From Sphingobium sp. V4 (GTDB lineage Bacteria > Pseudomonadota > Alphaproteobacteria > Sphingomonadales > Sphingomonadaceae), in the NCBI RefSeq assembly GCF_029590555.1, contig NZ_CP081002.1, forward strand, positions 802,501 to 866,500: a DNA stretch of 64,000 nucleotides, read 5' to 3'. Both the position numbers and the translations under genes were made by a program. Each line of letters begins with the position of its first letter. Within the stretch, counting starts at the first letter, position 1. The notes beneath the pieces are model-generated. The model had not been told where the DNA came from and did no database searches. It saw only the letters and a program-made list of their open reading frames with translations. Below are positions 1 to 9,440 of the stretch, piece by piece.

Positions 1-1503
<1,503 letters not shown>

Positions 1504-1648
1504 AACGGTTCAGAAATGAACCGCAGAGTCCCACCATCAACGACAGCCTTGAAAAACCTGTCGAAACATGGCGGTCGTTAAGCCAGCCAGGATATCTCAA
1601 CACACCCCGCACGGGCATCGATTATACCCAACAAAGCGCCAGCTCCAT

Positions 1649-1766
1649 TGCTTGGTGACCATAGCGTCAGTGACCCACCCGATCCCATCCCGAACTCGGC
1701 CGTGAAACCTGACTGCGCCGATGGTACTGTGGCTCAAGCCCCGGAAGAGTAGGGCGTCGCCAGGCA
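1649..1766 (+). rRNA. rrf: 5S ribosomal RNA
   Basis: A 5S rRNA follows the 23S gene by about 145 bases. The terminal helix is visible: TGCTTGGTG at the 5' end pairs with CGCCAGGCA at the 3' end with G-U wobbles. The conserved core CCCGATCCCATCCCGAACTC lies at 1678-1697. The ends are set by that terminal stem and could be off by a base or two. Confidence 0.95.
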
Positions 1767-1804
1767 TTGAAGCTCGCGCTTTGTTCAAAACCCATTCACA
1801 TCCC

Positions 1805-1840
1805 AAAAAGGGCGGCCCGTAAAACAGGCCGCCCCTTTTT
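1805..1840 (+). terminator. Rho-independent terminator after 5S rRNA
   Basis: A GC-rich hairpin (GGGCGGCC ... GGCCGCCC) is flanked by an A run before and a T run after the stem. It sits 40 bases after the 5S gene. Because the A and T tracts are symmetrical it could act in both directions. The tRNA-fMet gene lies beyond it, so that tRNA depends on readthrough or its own promoter. Confidence 0.8.
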
Positions 1841-1875
1841 GCTGCAAAAAACTGCCTCCTCAGGCAGAACAACGT

Positions 1876-1954
<79 letters not shown>

Positions 1955-2169
1955 ATTCCCAATAACCTAGCTGGATAATGCTCGCACCGCCAAAAAGGCG
2001 TGTCCGCAGCAGGTCCGCAATCGCAGTGAGGTAACTCGCCTGCCCGGCCCTTCTCAGCCTCTTCATGCCCTCCTCATCCACAGCCACCTAGACCGAGTGG
2101 CCGCTGACTGGTTGTGGCCGGTAGGCGACTGTCCTCTGTGGATGGCTCCCGCGTTGCAAGTGTAAAGTG

Positions 2170-2370
2170 ATGATCTGGCGTTCCGTCGGGTGCAGTCGTC
2201 TGTCCGGCCTGTTGATGCAGTCGGTTTAGACTGCTGGCCCTGATGGGGTCCACGAACAAGGTCCGATCGGGTTTGCAGGCTATTACGCCTATGACAGTCC
2301 TTGGGTTGTCCTTGTTCCCGGTCCGACCGGTATTGCCATCACATCCTTTGCGCTCACAACCTCGTGAAGC
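2170..2370 (-). ncRNA. Candidate bridge RNA (seekRNA) of IS110/IS1111 element 1
   Basis: This noncoding 3' flank of the transposase is where IS1111-group elements encode their guide RNA (established for the family). The DNA shows an 8-bp stem, GAACAAGG at 2254-2261 with CCTTGTTC at 2310-2317, enclosing a 48-base loop. In the loop, GACAGTC at 2293-2299 is the complement of GACTGTC at 2127-2133, just left of the insertion. The right-hand guide match is weaker (about 7 of 10 positions near 2267-2276 against the right flank from 3519). RNA ends are approximate and transcription is inferred. Confidence 0.55.
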
Positions 2371-2394
2371 TGATCTCCTCAGCTAACTCTTGAT

Positions 2395-3435
2395 CTATGC
2401 TGCCGTCAGCATAGGCGCATGCCCTCGTTCGAAGACGCCGCCGCGCGCCATGACTGCCCATGCGATCCGCGCCATCTTGTTGGCGATGGCGACCGAGGCG
2501 ACGCGTGCAGGCTTTCTGGCAAGCAGGGCAACAAAGCGCGGATCGACCGTGCTGGGTTTCTGCTTGGCGTATCGGACCAGCGCGGTTGCACCGACGATCA
2601 GAAGCTGCCGCAGATATCTGTCGCCCATCTTGGTGATGCGCCCCAAGCGTTCCTTGCCGCCGCTCGAACTCTGCCGCGGGGTCAGCCCCAGCCAAGCGGC
2701 GAACTGGCGTCCCGAAGCGAACTGCGTGGGATCGGTGACCGATGCCGCGAGCGCCGTCGCGCCGATCGGCCCGATACCAGGGATCGTCGCCAGGCGCCGG
2801 GCCCTGTCGTCGCTCCGCTGCAGAGCGGCGAGACGCAGGTCGAGCTTGCGCAACTGGGCGTGAAGCTGGAGCAGTTGCCCTGCCAGCACTGCGACGACGT
2901 TCGACGCTTCGGCCGGTAAATCGAGTTCAGTCTCCTCGCCGACGATCTCTCGCGCCATCTGCAGCGCCTTCACAATCCCGACGGGGATGGCGATCCCCAG
3001 CTCGGCAAGCACGCTGCGCATCATGTTGACCAGCTGCGTGCGCTGCTTGATCAACAGGCTGCGCACGCGATGCAGCGACAACGCCGCTTGCTGCTCGCGC
3101 GACTTGATGGGCACGAACCGCATCGTCTGACGTGTGACCGCTTCGCAGATCGCCTCGGCGTCGGCGGCATCATTCTTGCCGCGCTTCACATAGGGCTTCA
3201 CATAAGCCGCCGGCATCAGCCGAACCTCATGACCCAGCTTGGTCAGTTCGCGCGCCCAGTGATGCGACGTCCCGCAAGCTTCGGCGCCTACCAGGCACGG
3301 CGGCAACTTCTCGAAGAACGGCAGCATCTGCGATCGCCGCAGCGCCTTGCGTATTACGACCTCTCCGGTCGTGCTAATACCGTGAACCTGAAAAACGTTC
3401 TTGGCCAAATCCAGGCCGATCGTGCTAATCTCCAT
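2395..3435 (-). CDS. IS110 family transposase (IS1111 group)
   Basis: A DEDD recombinase that, with its guide RNA, would catalyse insertion and excision of the element. The N-terminal RuvC-like domain opens with GLDLAKNVFQVHG, carrying the first catalytic Asp, and continues with KNDAADAEAI. The C-terminal Tnp_IS110_2 domain has the helix-hairpin-helix-like TIPGIGPIGATALAA and the conserved QSSSGGKERLGRI segment with the catalytic Ser. The start at 3435 (MEISTIGLDL) is preferred over an upstream in-frame ATG at 3513, which would fall inside the terminal repeat. The predicted protein is 346 residues, a normal full length, and looks intact. Confidence 0.9.
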   Translation of the reverse strand: MEISTIGLDLAKNVFQVHGISTTGEVVIRKALRRSQMLPFFEKLPPCLVGAEACGTSHHWARELTKLGHEVRLMPAAYVKPYVKRGKNDAADAEAICEAVTRQTMRFVPIKSREQQAALSLHRVRSLLIKQRTQLVNMMRSVLAELGIAIPVGIVKALQMAREIVGEETELDLPAEASNVVAVLAGQLLQLHAQLRKLDLRLAALQRSDDRARRLATIPGIGPIGATALAASVTDPTQFASGRQFAAWLGLTPRQSSSGGKERLGRITKMGDRYLRQLLIVGATALVRYAKQKPSTVDPRFVALLARKPARVASVAIANKMARIAWAVMARGGVFERGHAPMLTAA

Positions 3436-3622
3436 GGCGGGTGGCTCCTGGCTCGGGTTTGCATGACAGCAACCCATCTTGGCACTTAGATGCCGTGAGC
3501 GGGAGCCATCCACCCTATCCGGTTTAGCGCCGGGTTTCGAGGATAGCTGCCGCTCAGGCGGCGTCGGCTGCCGACCAAGTTAAGCCGTTCGCCGGCCGCG
3601 TCCCATCGCATGGTGTAACAGC

Positions 3623-3684
3623 GTCATTGTGGGGCTTGAGGTGCAGGGAGCGTAGCGACCGGAGCCTCAAGCCCCAGCAATGAC
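3623..3684. repeat. Long imperfect hairpin upstream of the IS256 transposase
   Basis: Arms 3623-3641 and 3665-3684 are complementary over 19 bases with one bulged C, around a 23-base loop. The hairpin lies between the left inverted repeat and the transposase start. Such structures in IS leaders can block transcription entering from outside or hide the transposase ribosome site; that role is inferred here. Confidence 0.7.
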
Positions 3685-3763
3685 ATGGCCCCTGTCTTGG
3701 CGGCCATCGCCGATCTTCGGTAGAGTTCGGGTTGCGAAACCAATGAACCTATCGGAGACGACG

Positions 3764-4963
3764 ATGACCACGGACAGAATGGCGCTTATCGAGCTGGTTG
3801 AAAAGGGCGCAGACGCAGATCTCGTACGCGAGATGTTGGCCTTCGCTGCTGAAAGGATGATGGAAGCCGAGGTGCAGGCGCTGACCGGCGCTCCCCATGG
3901 TGCTCGCGACCCCGCAGTGCGGCAGGTTCAGCGCAACGGCTATCGTGAGCGCTCCTGGGAAACCAGGGCCGGCCATATTGATCTGGAGATTCCCCGCCTT
4001 CGCAAGGGGTCCTATTTCCCGTCCTTCCTTGAACCCCGCCGTACCGCTGAGAAGGCGCTGACCGCGGTCATTCAGGAGGCCTATGTACAAGGCATCTCGA
4101 CCCGCTCGGTCGATAATCTGGTGAAGGCCATGGGCCTCACAGGCATCTCCAAGAGCTCCGTCAGCAGGCTGGTCGAGGAGATCGACGAGCGGGTCAACGC
4201 CTTCCTGAACAGGCCGATAGAAGGCGAATTTCCGTACGTCTGGCTCGATGCCACCTACATAAAATCCCGCCAGGGGGGCAGGATCCTGTCGACGGCGACA
4301 ATAATCGCTGTCGGGGTGAGCACCGATGGCCGGCGTGAGGTGTTGGGCGTCGCCACTGGCCCCACCGAGGCGGAGACCTTCTGGAAGGGCTTCTTGCGGT
4401 CTCTCGCCGATCGCGGGCTGCGGGGCGTCAAACTTGTCATCGCCGATGATCACAAAGGGCTGCGCGCCGCCGCCAGCAAGGTCTTCCATGCTACCCTGCA
4501 GCGCTGCCGAATCCACTGGATGCGCAATGCCCTCGCGCATGTGTCGACCAAGCAGCGGCCTGCGGTCACAGCGATGATCAAGACGATCTTTGCCCAGGAG
4601 ACCTCTCAGGAGGCCCATAAGCAGTGGCAGACAATTGCCGACGCCTTACGCGACCGCGCTCCCAAACTCGCCGAAATGATGGACGCCGCACGAGAAGATG
4701 TCCTCGCCTATACTGCCTTCCCGAAGGACCATTGGCCCCAGATCTCCAGCACGAATCCTCTCGAGCGCCTCAACGGCGAGATCAAAAGACGGTCCGATGT
4801 CGTCGGCATCTTTCCCAATGATGCGGCCGTGATCCGCCTCGTCGGCGCCCTGATGCTCGAACAGCAGGACGAGTGGGCCGTATCGCGCCGATACATGAGC
4901 CTTGAAAGTCTCGCCCCAGTCAGCGACAATCCTCTCATCACGCTGCCCGGCGTGGCGGCCTGA
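3764..4963 (+). CDS. IS256 family transposase (mutator type)
   Basis: A DDE transposase of about 399 residues. The N-terminal segment has the family pattern [17 protein letters not shown] and the catalytic domain contains WLDATYIK (first Asp) and [10 protein letters not shown] (second Asp). The C-terminal region [16 protein letters not shown] matches the conserved stretch around the catalytic Glu. The ATG at 3764 has GGAG ten bases upstream; an in-frame ATG at 3743 is possible. No frame disruption is seen, so the element may be active. Confidence 0.93.
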   Translation: MTTDRMALIELVEKGADADLVREMLAFAAERMMEAEVQALTGAPHGARDPAVRQVQRNGYRERSWETRAGHIDLEIPRLRKGSYFPSFLEPRRTAEKALTAVIQEAYVQGISTRSVDNLVKAMGLTGISKSSVSRLVEEIDERVNAFLNRPIEGEFPYVWLDATYIKSRQGGRILSTATIIAVGVSTDGRREVLGVATGPTEAETFWKGFLRSLADRGLRGVKLVIADDHKGLRAAASKVFHATLQRCRIHWMRNALAHVSTKQRPAVTAMIKTIFAQETSQEAHKQWQTIADALRDRAPKLAEMMDAAREDVLAYTAFPKDHWPQISSTNPLERLNGEIKRRSDVVGIFPNDAAVIRLVGALMLEQQDEWAVSRRYMSLESLAPVSDNPLITLPGVAA

Positions 4964-5185
4964 TCCAGTCCGATCCTCTACCAAGGATCCGCGCTGTTAC
5001 ACCATCCCGCAGGGCACGATCCGTTCGCCCACCAGTGCATAAAGGGCACTCCGCGACGAAAGCCGCCATTCCTCATCAGTTGAGTGGTCCGGTAGCAGTG
5101 CACTCCCCCACAGCCATTCGGTCGGACGGGAAGCCATCCTTAAACCGGCTATTGCCGCGCTGAATAGAGCCTCCGAGAGCGATTC

Positions 5186-5202
5186 TTGCGATTAATTCGC
5201 AA
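5186..5202. promoter_or_regulatory. Candidate Fur-type operator upstream of the ECF sigma gene
   Basis: A perfect inverted repeat TTGCGA-TTAAT-TCGCAA ends 40 bases before the proposed sigma factor start. Its shape (17 bp, AT centre, TTGCGA half-sites) resembles Fur-family operators of alphaproteobacteria, and the downstream operon is for iron uptake. The assignment rests on symmetry and context only. Confidence 0.5.
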
Positions 5203-5242
5203 ATATCGTAGCAGCGGTGAGCAACGCAGGGAAAGCAGGTTC

Positions 5243-5767
5243 GTGTCGTTCGGGGCTCTGGAAAGGGATTATCGTCGCTGGCGCATTGAGTTGGAGCGAT
5301 TCCTCATGCACCGCGGTTCGTCGCCCGATCTGGCCGCGGAAATTACGCAGGAAGCGTTCACGCGACTGATGCAGGTTGACCCTCCATCGCTTGTGAGGGA
5401 GCCGAGGGCCTGGCTTTTTCGCACCGCCAGCAATCTGGTCGTCGATCATCATCGCGCGGTGATGCGTGCGCCCCTTGACCATATCGATGAATCTGTACGC
5501 GACAATATCGCAGATCCCGCACCATCCCAGGAGAGTTCCGCGCTGTCTCGCGAGGCACTGGCAGTGGTAGGACAGGCGATCGCGGATTTGCCGCCAAAAG
5601 GCAGGGAAGTCTTTATTCTGAGCCGCTTCGAAGGTCTGGGGTATAGTGAAATCGCAGAGCGCCTCGGCATTTCGCGCAACACGGTGGTCGTCCACATGGT
5701 CCGATCATTGGCGCACTGCAAGAAACGTTTGAACGCCTACCGCGAGAGGGGCGAGGCGCCGGAGTAA
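5243..5767 (+). CDS. fecI: ECF RNA polymerase sigma factor, FecI type
   Basis: A 174-residue extracytoplasmic-function sigma factor. Region 2 includes DLAAEITQEAFTRLM and REPRAWLFRTASNLVVDHHR. Region 4 includes LPPKGREVFILSRFEGLGYSEIAERLGIS, the helix-turn-helix that reads the -35 element. The GTG at 5243 is chosen because it gives the usual start of the family (SFGALERDYRRW...) and follows an AGGGAAAGCAGG purine tract; an in-frame TTG at 5186 would lie in the palindrome. It precedes fecR by 81 bases, the standard arrangement in which FecR holds and activates FecI when the outer-membrane receptor is occupied. Confidence 0.88.
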   Translation: MSFGALERDYRRWRIELERFLMHRGSSPDLAAEITQEAFTRLMQVDPPSLVREPRAWLFRTASNLVVDHHRAVMRAPLDHIDESVRDNIADPAPSQESSALSREALAVVGQAIADLPPKGREVFILSRFEGLGYSEIAERLGISRNTVVVHMVRSLAHCKKRLNAYRERGEAPE

Positions 5768-5848
5768 TGGTGGTGCGTCCGTCAACCGTCGTTGAACTAG
5801 AGGCAGGATCGTGGTTGCAGCGGTCACGTGTAGGGGAATGCAGGACAC

Positions 5849-6802
5849 ATGTCTGAAACGAGCCTGGATGCGATCGAAGAAGAGGCCGTCGCCTGGTTCG
5901 TACGCCTGCACGACGAGAATGCGACGGATGACGATCGCGCAGCGCATGCACAGTGGCTTGCCGCTGACCCGCACCATGGCCCCGTTTGGCTTGAGGTCGC
6001 GCAGCTTTGGTTGGGCATGGATGGTCTGCAAGGCGTCGACGCCCCGGATGTCATAGCGATACAGCCGCCTACCGCACCGCGCGCTGTGGTAACGCGCCGC
6101 CGCTTAGCCGCCGCCGCTGTAGCCTTTCTGATCGGTTCGGCGGGGTGGATGGCCAATCGCAGCCACTTGTTCGCCGATGAGCGCACAGCCGTGGCGGAAA
6201 ATCGATCCGTGGCTCTGTCCGACGGATCGCGGGTAGAACTGGCTGCGTCGTCGGCGCTGTCAGTCGATTTTTCCCAGGCCGAGCGCAAGGTGGTGTTGCA
6301 TGATGGCGAAGCATTCTTTGTCGTCGCAAAGGATGATTCGCGACCGTTCCGAGTCCAGGCAGCGGATGGCTCCATTACCGACATCGGCACGGCTTTTGAT
6401 GTAAAGTTGGGCAGGCAGGCCGTGGACGTTGCCGTCACCCATGGCGTCGTCGATGTGGTCATGCCCAACCATCCCGCAGTGCGACTGACGCCGGGCCGTG
6501 CGGTTCGCTATGGGGCGAATGGCGTCGCTGCGCCGAAAGGCATCGATGCCGCCAATATCGGCCTGTGGCGGGAAGGCCGGCTGGCGTTTGACAACGCGCC
6601 CTTGCCGGAAGTGCTCCGCGACCTTGAACGGTATCGCCGGGGCCGGATCATCGTAATGGACGAAAGCCTCGACAGGCTTGCCGTATCCGGCATGTTCGAC
6701 GCCACGCGAACGGACGCAGCGCTCGACACGATCGTGCGAACGCTGCCAGTGCGGTTGGTGCGGATCACCCGCTTCCTCGTCCTCGTGTACCCCGCAAGCT
6801 GA
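5849..6802 (+). CDS. fecR: FecR family anti-sigma factor / signal transducer
   Basis: A 317-residue inner-membrane regulator. The N-terminal cytoplasmic DUF4880-type segment (residues about 8-50, EEEAVAWFVRLHDE and WLAADPHHGPVW) would bind the sigma factor. A single membrane segment at about residues 80-95 (LAAAAVAFLIGSAGW) is followed by a periplasmic FecR domain with IGTAFDVKLG and a C-terminal DUF4974-like domain. It would relay occupancy of the TonB receptor encoded next to the sigma factor upstream. Confidence 0.88.
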   Translation: MSETSLDAIEEEAVAWFVRLHDENATDDDRAAHAQWLAADPHHGPVWLEVAQLWLGMDGLQGVDAPDVIAIQPPTAPRAVVTRRRLAAAAVAFLIGSAGWMANRSHLFADERTAVAENRSVALSDGSRVELAASSALSVDFSQAERKVVLHDGEAFFVVAKDDSRPFRVQAADGSITDIGTAFDVKLGRQAVDVAVTHGVVDVVMPNHPAVRLTPGRAVRYGANGVAAPKGIDAANIGLWREGRLAFDNAPLPEVLRDLERYRRGRIIVMDESLDRLAVSGMFDATRTDAALDTIVRTLPVRLVRITRFLVLVYPAS

Positions 6803-6868
6803 ACCGGCAAAAAATTTTGAAGGGCATGTAATGCTCCTGCCCCAGCCCCGCGTCTCAACAAATATATA

Positions 6869-6891
6869 ATGCAAATGACAGGCATTTGCAT
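6869..6891. promoter_or_regulatory. Palindromic operator candidate upstream of TonB receptor
   Basis: ATGCAAATG and CATTTGCAT form perfect 9-bp arms around a 5-bp spacer, 50 bases before the receptor ATG. The next ten bases (6891-6900, TGTGATCACA) are themselves a perfect palindrome. An A/T tract (CAAAAAATTTTG near 6808-6819) further upstream could be part of the FecI-dependent promoter. The regulators are not identified; Fur or a related iron sensor is the natural guess. Confidence 0.5.
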
Positions 6892-6940
6892 GTGATCACA
6901 TCGGCCTTCTCCCAACCCAGGGAAGGGCCTGGGGGAACGA

Positions 6941-9394
6941 ATGACGATTTATGGAATGAAGTCCGGTCTGCGGACCGTACTGGCGTCGACGGCTCTGGTC
7001 TCGATGGCGATGGTGGCGAATTCCGGTGCCGCGCAGGCACAGGGCATGGCACAGAACGGAACGCAGCAGTTCGACATTCCCGCCCAGTCGCTGTCTTCCG
7101 CTCTCATGCGTTTCTCGCGCGAGACGCGGCTGGAGCTCTTCTACAGCGCGGACCTCGCGCAAGGGAAGACGACGCTGGGTGTTTCCGGAAGGATGGCCCC
7201 AGCCGAAGCACTCTCCCGGTTGCTTGCCGGGACCGGCTTGACCTTCAAATTCTCGAACACCACCACGATCACCCTTGAACCGGCACCGCAGGCGGCCGCA
7301 GGCACCATTCAGCTCGGGCCGGTGCGGGTAGAGGGCGGTGCGGCCTCGGGTGCCGCTGCCGATGCAGCGCAAATTCCGACGGGGCCCGTGAGGGGCTATG
7401 TCGCGTCGCGCAGCATCACGGCGGCAAAGACCGACACGCCTATTCTCGAAATCCCGCAATCTATTTCCGTGATCACCGCCGATCGCATGACGGATCAGGG
7501 CGTCCAAACGATCAACGACGCCCTGCGGTACACCGCAGGTGTCCGTACCGAAACGAACGGCGCGCAATTGTTGGATAACAATCTCTATCTTCGCGGGTTC
7601 ATCCAGAACAGCCTCTATATGTATCAGGACGGCTTGCGAGGTGCGACACCTGGCTATTTCGGCTTCTTTGCCGGCGAGCCCTACGGCTATGAACGCATCG
7701 AAGTGCTCAAGGGCCCTGGTTCGGTCCTCTACGGTCAATCCGAGCCGGGCGGCCTCATCAACATGGTGTCCAAGCGCCCCACCGCTGATCCGATCAACGA
7801 GGTGCAACTGACTGTCGGCAGTTTCGATCACTATCAGGCCGCCGCTGATCTTGGCGGCGCGACACGCGACGGGAAGCTGCTCTATCGTATCGTCGGGCTT
7901 GTGCGTGATGCGAACACGCAGGTCGACTATGTCAAGAATGATCGCGTCTACATCGCGCCCAGCCTCACTTGGCAGCCTACTGACCTTACCAGCTTCACGG
8001 TGCTGGCATCCTATCAGCGGAACAAAGGCGACTTTTACGCCCAGGTGCCAGCTACGGCGGTACTGCTTCCCAATTCGAACGGCCATATACCCTTCAGCCG
8101 ATTTCTGGGTGAACCTGGCTGGGAAGGTGAGACAACCGAACGTTATGCGATTGGCTATGAGTTCGAGCACCGTTTGGGCGACCGGGTGAAGATCAGCCAA
8201 AATGTCCGCTACACCCATCTGGAAAATGACCGGCAATATCTCCAAGCGCTCGGTGCCCTGATCGATGAAAGGCAGCTCAACCGGCGCTACACGGTGCGGG
8301 CCATCTCGAATGACGGCGTTGCTGCGGACACGCGCCTGCAATGGGACGTGGATACCGGCAACCTGACGCACAAAATCACCGGCGGCTTTGACTATCTGCG
8401 GGGAACCTCCAATTGGCTGGAGCAGACGGGCAACGCTTCGCGGATCGACATCTTCGAACCTGTCTATAGCGGGACCGTAGACACCAGCGTCTACACGGGC
8501 CTCTCGCTGCAGGATATTTCAGCCGATCAGTTGGGCCTCTATGTGCAGGATCAGATCAAGTATGATCGATGGGTCGCGACGGTGGGCATCAGGCAGGACT
8601 GGTCCTGGCGCAAGACCCGCAACGTCCTGACCGGCACCAGCGTGCGCCAGAAGGACGATGCCTTCACTTGGCGTGCCGGTCTGACCTACGTGTCCGATTT
8701 CGGTTTGGCGCCCTATGCCAGCTATACGGAGTCTTTCACGCCGATAATCGGCACGGATCGGCTGGGCAATGCCTTCGTGCCGGAAACCGGGCAGCAATTT
8801 GAAGTGGGCCTGAAGTACCAGCCTACCGGTTCGAACAGCCTGCTGACCTTGAGCATGTTCGATCTGCGCCGCCAGAACGTGCAGACCACCGATCCGGAGA
8901 ACACGAGTTATTCGGTACAGACCGGCGAAGTGCGCGTGCGCGGGATCGAGATCGAAGGCGTAGCCGAAATTGCCAAGGGCCTGAACCTCGTCGCGGCGTA
9001 CACCTATAACGATGCAGAAGTCACCGAAAGCATCTATTCGGCAGTGGCCGGCAACAGGCCGACCCGGGTGCCGGAACATTCGGCTTCGCTCTGGGCGAAG
9101 TACAAGGTGCAGTCAGGAGCGTTGAAAGGCCTCGGCATCGGCTCGGGCGTTCGCTACACAGGCAGCACTTATGGAGACGACGCCAACACGTTCAAGGTGC
9201 CGGCATTCACCCTGGTCGACCTCGCGCTCGACTACGATTTTGGGCCGCAATGGGGCATGCTGGACGGTTTGTCCGCGAGCATCAACGTCAGCAATCTGTT
9301 CGACAAGTACTACGTGCCAGTCTGCTTCACGGTAAACGGGTGCAACTATGGCACCGAGCGGACGGTTCTGGGCAGCCTGCGATATCGCTTCTGA
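6941..9394 (+). CDS. TonB-dependent siderophore receptor with STN signalling domain
   Basis: An 817-residue outer-membrane receptor (FpvA/FecA-like layout). A signal peptide (residues 1-34, ending GAAQAQG) is followed by an STN domain (about 40-115, FDIPAQSLSSALMRFSRE) that contacts FecR. The plug domain (about 155-280) includes IPQSISVITADRM and the motif IEVLKGPGSVLYGQSEPGG. The barrel ends in the terminal aromatic signature GSLRYRF. It would bind an Fe-siderophore, import it with TonB energy and signal through FecR/FecI. The siderophore cannot be told from sequence. It is followed 47 bases later by the PepSY gene. Confidence 0.92.
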   Translation: MTIYGMKSGLRTVLASTALVSMAMVANSGAAQAQGMAQNGTQQFDIPAQSLSSALMRFSRETRLELFYSADLAQGKTTLGVSGRMAPAEALSRLLAGTGLTFKFSNTTTITLEPAPQAAAGTIQLGPVRVEGGAASGAAADAAQIPTGPVRGYVASRSITAAKTDTPILEIPQSISVITADRMTDQGVQTINDALRYTAGVRTETNGAQLLDNNLYLRGFIQNSLYMYQDGLRGATPGYFGFFAGEPYGYERIEVLKGPGSVLYGQSEPGGLINMVSKRPTADPINEVQLTVGSFDHYQAAADLGGATRDGKLLYRIVGLVRDANTQVDYVKNDRVYIAPSLTWQPTDLTSFTVLASYQRNKGDFYAQVPATAVLLPNSNGHIPFSRFLGEPGWEGETTERYAIGYEFEHRLGDRVKISQNVRYTHLENDRQYLQALGALIDERQLNRRYTVRAISNDGVAADTRLQWDVDTGNLTHKITGGFDYLRGTSNWLEQTGNASRIDIFEPVYSGTVDTSVYTGLSLQDISADQLGLYVQDQIKYDRWVATVGIRQDWSWRKTRNVLTGTSVRQKDDAFTWRAGLTYVSDFGLAPYASYTESFTPIIGTDRLGNAFVPETGQQFEVGLKYQPTGSNSLLTLSMFDLRRQNVQTTDPENTSYSVQTGEVRVRGIEIEGVAEIAKGLNLVAAYTYNDAEVTESIYSAVAGNRPTRVPEHSASLWAKYKVQSGALKGLGIGSGVRYTGSTYGDDANTFKVPAFTLVDLALDYDFGPQWGMLDGLSASINVSNLFDKYYVPVCFTVNGCNYGTERTVLGSLRYRF

Positions 9395-9440
9395 CCATGC
9401 GAGACCTGTGGTCCGAGTTCGACGATCGGGCGGTGTCAGG

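Larger units (their letters stand above)
2133..3520 (-). mobile_element. IS110 family, IS1111 group insertion sequence
   Basis: One DEDD transposase gene on the minus strand is bracketed by subterminal inverted repeats: GTGGATGGCTCCCGC at 2138-2152 and its complement at 3499-3513. Repeats set a few bases inside the true ends, with no classical target duplication, are typical of the IS1111 group. Comparing its ends with the second such element (16556-17950) puts the crossover dinucleotide at CC, 2133-2134 on the left and 3519-3520 on the right. About 260 bases after the transposase stop are noncoding and are annotated as a candidate bridge RNA. Confidence 0.85.
3612..5003 (+). mobile_element. 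IS256 family insertion sequence, complete
   Basis: The element is bounded by inverted repeats GGTGTAACAGCG (3612-3623) and its exact complement at 4992-5003, around one intact transposase gene. Length is about 1.39 kb, normal for the family. IS256 members usually make 8-9 bp target duplications, but the flanks (left ...CCATCGCAT, right ATCCCGCAG...) do not match exactly. Either rearrangement followed insertion or the duplication has decayed. It lies about 90 bases from the preceding IS110-type element. Confidence 0.9.

Noticed and set aside
2222..2229. CGGTTTAG equal to the right flank of IS110 element 1 (3520-3527)
   Set aside because: It lies in the other hairpin, outside the target-binding loop defined by comparison with element 2. 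An 8-base match may be chance, so it is not used as the right guide.
3603..5012. Target duplication of the IS256 element
   Set aside because: The 8-9 bases outside the two inverted repeats are similar but not identical, so a duplication is not claimed.
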